A stretch of 64,000 nucleotides of DNA, from the NCBI GenBank assembly GCA_964573995.1, contig CAZNLH010000002.1, forward strand, positions 1 to 64,000, given 5' to 3'. This stretch comes from CAZNLH01 sp964573995 (lineage in GTDB: Bacteria > Gemmatimonadota > CAZMKB01 > CAZNLH01). This document shows, piece by piece, positions 59,657-64,000 of this stretch (position 1 is the stretch's first letter; each line of letters begins with the position of its first letter). The translations under genes and the position numbers were made by a program. The notes beneath the pieces are model-generated. The model saw nothing but the letters and a program-made list of their open reading frames with translations, ran no database searches and was not told where the DNA came from.

Positions 59657-60502
59657 ATGATCGTATCATTCGCAAACCCGAAGGGGGGTACTGGAAAGAC
59701 TACAACCGTAGTCAATCTGGGGGCCGCAGTAGCCCTGGATGGGTTGAGGGTCTTGGTAATCGATTTGGTCCCCCAGGGAGATGCGACGTTTCTCCTGGGA
59801 GAATCATCGCTGAAAGCCAGGTACACCCTTTCGGATACACTTGTCCGGGGTGTCAGCGTTAGAAAAGCGATACAGAAGACGGCCTTACCCGGGCTCTTTC
59901 TGCTCCCCTCAAGTCCAGACCTCATTAACATCGACCTGGAACTCGCGCCCCTGAAGGGGAGGGAATGCATATTAAAGGAAAGCATTTCCAGCGGCCTCGC
60001 CGAGGACTTTGATTTTATCTTCCTGGATTGCCCCTCCGCCGTGAATCTCCTATTGGTCAATGCCTTTACGTCATCCCACTCTCTCCTCGTTCCCACGACG
60101 CCTTCTTTCCTGTCGGTCCGGGGATTGAAAGAAGTCCTGAGAGTCCAGGCAGAGATGAAGCGGAATTTGGATTGCGGGTTGGACTTCCTGGGTATTCTCC
60201 TCACCATGGTTGATTACAGGCTCGATCCCATTGAAGAAATTGTCGGGAAACTCCGGTCCAGTTTTGGTAAAAAGGTCCTCAATACCACAATAGAACGTAT
60301 GGATTCGCTGATGGCCGGGCCGGCAGCCCAGCGCCCCCTCTTGCAGATGAGGCAGGGCGGTCGGGTGGTACGGGCGTATGTCCGGTTGAAAGATGAATTT
60401 ATACAGAGGGCTGGTGGGTACAGGCGGATGGGTCGAAGGGGAGGTAAGCACATCGATGACGCCGCGCAATCAACCGGTAAGGCCGATACTTCTCGTCTAT
60501 GA
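59657..60502 (+). CDS. ParA/Soj-like ATPase with altered catalytic Asp
   Basis: 281 aa. The deviant Walker A is KGGTGKTT (9-16). The A-prime motif reads IDLVPQGDA, where ParA/Soj proteins have D-x-D-P-Q-G-N. The Asp whose loss in B. subtilis Soj (D40) blocks ATP hydrolysis is Val38 here, by motif position. Walker B is present as FIFLDCPSAVN. It may therefore bind ATP without turning it over, or use another residue. No parB is adjacent. The C-terminus overlaps the next gene by 47 bases. Confidence 0.85.
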   Translation: MIVSFANPKGGTGKTTTVVNLGAAVALDGLRVLVIDLVPQGDATFLLGESSLKARYTLSDTLVRGVSVRKAIQKTALPGLFLLPSSPDLINIDLELAPLKGRECILKESISSGLAEDFDFIFLDCPSAVNLLLVNAFTSSHSLLVPTTPSFLSVRGLKEVLRVQAEMKRNLDCGLDFLGILLTMVDYRLDPIEEIVGKLRSSFGKKVLNTTIERMDSLMAGPAAQRPLLQMRQGGRVVRAYVRLKDEFIQRAGGYRRMGRRGGKHIDDAAQSTGKADTSRL

Positions 60503-61691
60503 CATCAAAGAGGCAAAGGGTATGCTTAATATAGCCACGGAAGAAGAGATAAAGGCGGGAAAGGTCACCGATGTCTACTTTCTCAGGTGTCGGGAGGTCC
60601 TTGAGCGTCTCGGAATTCGAAGGCGTGTCGTGGTTGAGGTTGTGGCGAAAAAATTGCCGAGTGAATATGAATGGGCCGTCCTGGCGGGAATTCAAGAGGT
60701 GGTTGATCTTGTGGAAGGCCTTGAGGTGACTTTGAAGGCGGCCCCGGAGGGGACCGTATTCGCCCCGAATCAGCCGGTCGTCGTTATCGAAGGAGACTAT
60801 CTGGACTTCGGGACCTACGAGACCTCCATCCTCGGGCTCCTGTGCCAGGCCTCCGGGGTGGCTACTAAGGCGGCTCGTTGTCGTTTGGCGGCGGGCGATA
60901 CACCCCTGTTCAGTTTTGGATCAAGGAGGATCCACCCGGCCGTCGCCCCCATGATGGAGCGCAGTGCCTTCATCGGGGGGTGTGACGGCGTAGCGGCCGT
61001 AAAGAGTGCAGAGTTGCTCGGCGTGAAACCGGTCGGTACAATGCCTCACGCCCTGGTTCTGCTGGTCGGTGACACCGTTGGCGCCGCGCGCGCGTTCGAT
61101 GAGTGGATTCCACCCGATATAAAGAGAGTTGCCCTGATCGATACCTTTCAGGATGAAAAATTCGAGGCACTGCGCGTGGCGGAAGCGCTTGGTGACAGGT
61201 TATATGCCCTGAGGCTGGACACGCCAATGTCAAGGCGGGGCGACATGCTTGAAATCCTCCGGGAAGTTCGCTGGGAATTAGACTTGCGTGGACATCAGGA
61301 TATTAGATTGATGGTGAGCGGTGGAGTCGATGAAGGGGAGATCAGGGACCTCAATGGTGTTGTCGACGCTTACGGAGTCGGAACATCCATAAGCAATGCA
61401 CCCGTCATTGACTTTTCTATGGATATTGTAGAGATTGAAGGCGAGCCCGTGTCGAAGAGGGGGAAGGCCTCCGGCGCCAAGGAAGTGTTTCGTTGTATCG
61501 AATGCGATAGGACCATCGTTCGTCCGGCCGGCATCTCGACCGCGGGCGAGGTATGCGACTGCGGTGGTGAGTTCAGGCCTGTTCTGAAGGAGATGGTCCG
61601 TGCTGGAAAGGTGGTAGAGAGGCCCGAGCCTGCGCCTGTAATCCGGGACCGGGTAATCAGGCAGTTGGAGAAGGCGGCATGGAGGCTCTAA
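60456..61691 (+). CDS. Nicotinate phosphoribosyltransferase
   Basis: 411 aa from the ATG at 60456 (GGGGAGG 10 bases upstream); an upstream in-frame extension inside parA lacks family sequence. Phosphoribosyltransferase barrel blocks: FSFGSRRIHPAVAPMMERSAF, GTMPHALVLLVGD, ALRLDTPMSRRGD, VSGGVDEGEI and DAYGVGTSISNAPVIDFSMD. The C-terminal C-x-x-C pair plus CDC (CIECDRT and CDCGGEF) look like a zinc ribbon. It makes nicotinate mononucleotide for NAD salvage. It overlaps the ParA-like gene by 47 bases. Confidence 0.88.
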   Translation: MTPRNQPVRPILLVYDIKEAKGMLNIATEEEIKAGKVTDVYFLRCREVLERLGIRRRVVVEVVAKKLPSEYEWAVLAGIQEVVDLVEGLEVTLKAAPEGTVFAPNQPVVVIEGDYLDFGTYETSILGLLCQASGVATKAARCRLAAGDTPLFSFGSRRIHPAVAPMMERSAFIGGCDGVAAVKSAELLGVKPVGTMPHALVLLVGDTVGAARAFDEWIPPDIKRVALIDTFQDEKFEALRVAEALGDRLYALRLDTPMSRRGDMLEILREVRWELDLRGHQDIRLMVSGGVDEGEIRDLNGVVDAYGVGTSISNAPVIDFSMDIVEIEGEPVSKRGKASGAKEVFRCIECDRTIVRPAGISTAGEVCDCGGEFRPVLKEMVRAGKVVERPEPAPVIRDRVIRQLEKAAWRL

Positions 61692-61759
61692 GGCTGGAGG
61701 CTCGGTCCACGTTTTGAATTGGCAGCGAATGGAGGGCTAATGACGGGAAGGATGAAAGG

Positions 61760-62803
61760 ATGCTGGGAATCCTGAAAAAAATAAGGGGGCTCAGTCCGAC
61801 GAGTGAAATAGCGATTGATCTGGGGACCGCTAACACACTCGCCTACGTCAAGGGGCGCGGGATAGTTCTCAATGAGCCATCCGTCGTGGCCATCGATAAG
61901 AAGACAAGGGCGGTCAAGGCGGTTGGTAACGAAGCCAAGAAGATGCTGGGCAGGACGCCGCAAGAGACGGCAGTAATCCGGCCCCTGAAGGACGGAGTGA
62001 TCGCCGACTTTGAAGTAACGGAAAAGATGCTTGAATGCTTCATCAGGATGGTATTGAAGAACCACTTCCTTCCCCTTAGACCGAGGCTCATTATATGTGT
62101 TCCGTCCGGGATCACGGAAGTCGAGAAGAGGGCGGTGCGCGACTCTGCGGAGTCCGCGGGGGCGAAAGAAGTCTATCTTGTCGCGGAACCGATGGCAGCG
62201 GCCATCGGAGTAGGCCTTCCAGTGGAGACTCCTTCCGGGAACATGGTGATTGATATAGGTGGAGGAACGACTGAGATCGCCGTCATCGCCCTGTCGGGTA
62301 TCGTGTGCAATACCTCGATACGGGAGGGGGGGGATGAGATGGATGAGGCGATGGTGCAGTTCATGAAGAAGAGTTATAACATGTTGATCGGGGAGCAGAC
62401 TGCTGAGAATATAAAGATCAACATCGGTTCCGCTTACCCCATGAACGAGGAACTCGAGATCGAAGTCAAGGGGAGGGATATCATTACCGGGATTCCAAAG
62501 ACCGTGACCGTACATTCAAGTGAAATCCGGGAGTCTCTCCAAGAGCCGATTATGGCGATTGTGGATGCCGTCAGGCTGGCACTTGAGAAGACGCCGCCTG
62601 AATTGGCCTCGGATATAGTCGATCGTGGCGTTGTCATGACTGGAGGGGGCTCGTTGTTGAGGGGGCTCGATGTACTCCTCCATGAAGAGACAAAACTTCC
62701 GATCAATCTCGATGAGGATCCCCTCACTTGTGTGGTGAGGGGGACGGGAAAGGTCCTTGAGGACCCCGGGAAATACGGAATCGTCGTGATTCCCGGGCAG
62801 TAG
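61760..62803 (+). CDS. mreB: Rod shape-determining protein MreB
   Basis: 347 aa, actin fold. Phosphate 1 motif AIDLGTANTLAYVKGRGIVLNEPSVVAID, phosphate 2 MVIDIGGGTTEIAVI and the adenosine motif VMTGGGSLLRGLDVLLHEE are all present (shown as regions). It polymerises along the inner membrane to guide cell wall synthesis, so a rod-shaped cell is likely. It starts the mreBCD cluster; mreC follows after 17 bases. Confidence 0.97.
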   Translation: MLGILKKIRGLSPTSEIAIDLGTANTLAYVKGRGIVLNEPSVVAIDKKTRAVKAVGNEAKKMLGRTPQETAVIRPLKDGVIADFEVTEKMLECFIRMVLKNHFLPLRPRLIICVPSGITEVEKRAVRDSAESAGAKEVYLVAEPMAAAIGVGLPVETPSGNMVIDIGGGTTEIAVIALSGIVCNTSIREGGDEMDEAMVQFMKKSYNMLIGEQTAENIKINIGSAYPMNEELEIEVKGRDIITGIPKTVTVHSSEIRESLQEPIMAIVDAVRLALEKTPPELASDIVDRGVVMTGGGSLLRGLDVLLHEETKLPINLDEDPLTCVVRGTGKVLEDPGKYGIVVIPGQ

Positions 62804-62820
62804 CCTTCCACTCAATTCCG

Positions 62821-63744
62821 GTGTTAAATTTTCTGAGATACATCTGGTTGCATCGTGAGAGGGGATTGATTTTCACGCTATCCTTCATATCAATCGTTTC
62901 ACTTTACCTCCCGCAGGATACCGGATATATCTTTTATCGCCGGGTCAACCGGCTCGTGATAACGCCGTTCCAGGTCGTTTTGGACCAGGTCGAACGTTAT
63001 AAAGAAGCCGCCAGGCGTTCATCCGAACTCGAAGAGGAAAATATACGACTCTCTCTTGCTCTTCATGCCATGCAAACAATTGAGGCCGAGAATATTCGCC
63101 TGCGCAAGTTGCTGGACTTCTCCACCTCGAAGGGCGTGAGGTTTGTTGCGGCGCGGGTCATCGGGTACAATCCTTCTGGACCGCTGAGTAGCATCGCCAT
63201 CGATAAGGGAAGGCAGGATGGTGTCAGGCCTCTCCTTCCTGTAATGACCCCTGACGGGCTCGTCGGCAAGGTCGCGGAAGTCGATGAAAATAACAGTTTG
63301 GTGGAACTCTTCACATCGAGCGGATTCAGCGTGAGCGGGATGGTCGTCGAGAACGGGGAGGTGGGTATCGTAACGACTCATGGGTCGGGAAGGCTCTATC
63401 TTGAAGGCCTCAACTTGAGGACCCAGGTAAAGGCTGGGGACCGGGTTGTATCCTCCGGGCTCGGCGGTGTATTCCCTGTGGGGATCCCGGTGGGAATCGT
63501 CCGATCTGTCGAAATGGACCCGCTTGGGGTTCAGCGCGTTGCCTCCATCGTGCCGGAATTGGATCTCAATTCCGTAAGGGAGGTCTTTATATTGCCGGAT
63601 TCGAACTACATCAAGGCTGATCCGCTATGGTTGATCACCTCGAAGGGCTCACTCTCTTCGCTATGGCCTGAATTTTCCAGTGGTTCTCCCCATGATCACG
63701 TCGCTGACGGGCGGCCGGGTAGTGATGGCCGGGATCGCGAATGA
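62821..63744 (+). CDS. mreC: Rod shape-determining protein MreC
   Basis: 307 aa from the GTG at 62821. One N-terminal transmembrane helix (about 16-33) is followed by a coiled coil (about 58-100: SSELEEENIRLSLALHAMQTIEAENIRLRKLL as a region) and the two beta-barrel domains of periplasmic MreC (RVIGYNPSGPLSSIAIDKGRQDGV, VISSGLGGVFPVGIPVG). It scaffolds the elongasome in the periplasm. The stop overlaps the mreD start (ATGA at 63741-63744). The last 20 residues are polar and low-complexity. Confidence 0.93.
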   Translation: MLNFLRYIWLHRERGLIFTLSFISIVSLYLPQDTGYIFYRRVNRLVITPFQVVLDQVERYKEAARRSSELEEENIRLSLALHAMQTIEAENIRLRKLLDFSTSKGVRFVAARVIGYNPSGPLSSIAIDKGRQDGVRPLLPVMTPDGLVGKVAEVDENNSLVELFTSSGFSVSGMVVENGEVGIVTTHGSGRLYLEGLNLRTQVKAGDRVVSSGLGGVFPVGIPVGIVRSVEMDPLGVQRVASIVPELDLNSVREVFILPDSNYIKADPLWLITSKGSLSSLWPEFSSGSPHDHVADGRPGSDGRDRE

Positions 63745-64000
63745 TCCGCAAGATCGCACCCATCCTCCTGGTGTGTTTTCTCCTGTTCCTGCAGGTATTC
63801 TTTCATTCTTTGTATGGATGGGTGGATGAACTCCCCGACCTGGTACCGATTGCGTTGGCTATAGCCGCCCTGAGATGGGGAATGGGTTGGACAGGATTTA
63901 TCGGGTTTCTCGCGGGGGTAATGGAAGATTCCTTTTCCACATCTTACCTTGGCCTTGGTTCACTTTCATGGATCATAGCCGGAATGGTCGGGGGTTCAGT
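63741..64000 (+). CDS. mreD: Rod shape-determining protein MreD (partial)
   Basis: Start and first 86 residues only; cut by the window end. The ATG at 63741 overlaps the mreC stop by four bases. The visible part has three hydrophobic segments: the first with LLVCFLLFLQVFF, then PDLVPIALAIAAL, and GFIGFLAGVMEDSF with the typical G-x-x-x-D of MreD. Position after mreC supports the call. Confidence 0.85.
   Translation, partial: MIRKIAPILLVCFLLFLQVFFHSLYGWVDELPDLVPIALAIAALRWGMGWTGFIGFLAGVMEDSFSTSYLGLGSLSWIIAGMVGGS

Noticed and set aside
1..64000. CRISPR arrays, rRNA genes, insertion sequences or phage genes
   Set aside because: No regularly spaced direct repeats, no rRNA sequence and no transposase, integrase or phage structural genes were seen.

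Overview
The window looks like a chromosomal segment of an uncultured, moderately GC-rich bacterium of the FCB type (Krumholzibacteria, Eisenbacteria and Latescibacteria relatives are the best guess). The reasons are large secreted beta-propeller and beta-helix proteins ending in a FlgD-like/T9SS-like C-terminal domain with the PNPFNP motif, a DUF5683 protein, PEGA and peptidase-MA/PD40 proteins, and an LpxH-type enzyme that implies an outer membrane. Two runs of exactly 100 N (11444-11543 and 13852-13951) show that this is a scaffold, probably from a metagenome. No phylum can be fixed from the sequence alone.

Layout. 1-7.4 kb: secreted proteins (beta-helix, choice-of-anchor and sialidase-like folds). 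7.6-14.8 kb, minus strand: a type I restriction-modification operon in the order hsdM, AlbA/HATPase regulator, hsdS, hsdR, YgjP-like peptidase. It carries two assembly gaps and one frameshift. 15.0-19.2 kb: tRNA-Sec, a thioredoxin-reductase-like flavoprotein without the CxxC motif, an RlmN-like radical SAM protein, a response regulator, a sigma-70 factor and a peroxiredoxin whose peroxidatic cysteine codon is UGA. 19.3-23.7 kb: a partial complex I operon, nuoABCDHI. 23.8-36.4 kb: metabolic and housekeeping genes (proline dehydrogenase, ElbB, ferredoxin, QueH, CstA, SDR, inositol monophosphatase, VIT-like transporter, LpxH, asparaginase, thioesterase). 36.5-47.9 kb: envelope and secreted proteins (peptidase-MA/PD40/barrel fusion, NHL, PEGA and PQQ propeller proteins, two tandem paralogues) around asnS. 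48.3-59.5 kb: phasin-like, pgeF, then nusA-infB-ylxP-rbfA-truB-ribF-rpsO-pnp-ald. 59.6-64 kb: ParA-like, nicotinate phosphoribosyltransferase, and mreB-mreC-mreD, the last cut by the window end.

How the genes work together. The most informative link is between tRNA-Sec at 15.0 kb and an in-frame UGA at 18.85 kb in the PxxxTxx(C/U) motif of a peroxiredoxin: the window encodes both the selenocysteine tRNA and a probable user of it. Ordinary gene calling would truncate this peroxiredoxin. The two redox-like genes between them keep their overall folds but lack signature cysteines of their nearest families, so their roles are open. A roughly 130-bp structured intergenic repeat occurs twice (33.25 and 44.57 kb), each time right after the stop codon of a leftward gene. 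Four-base stop/start overlaps (ATGA, GTGA or TTGA) are frequent, and TTG and GTG starts are common.
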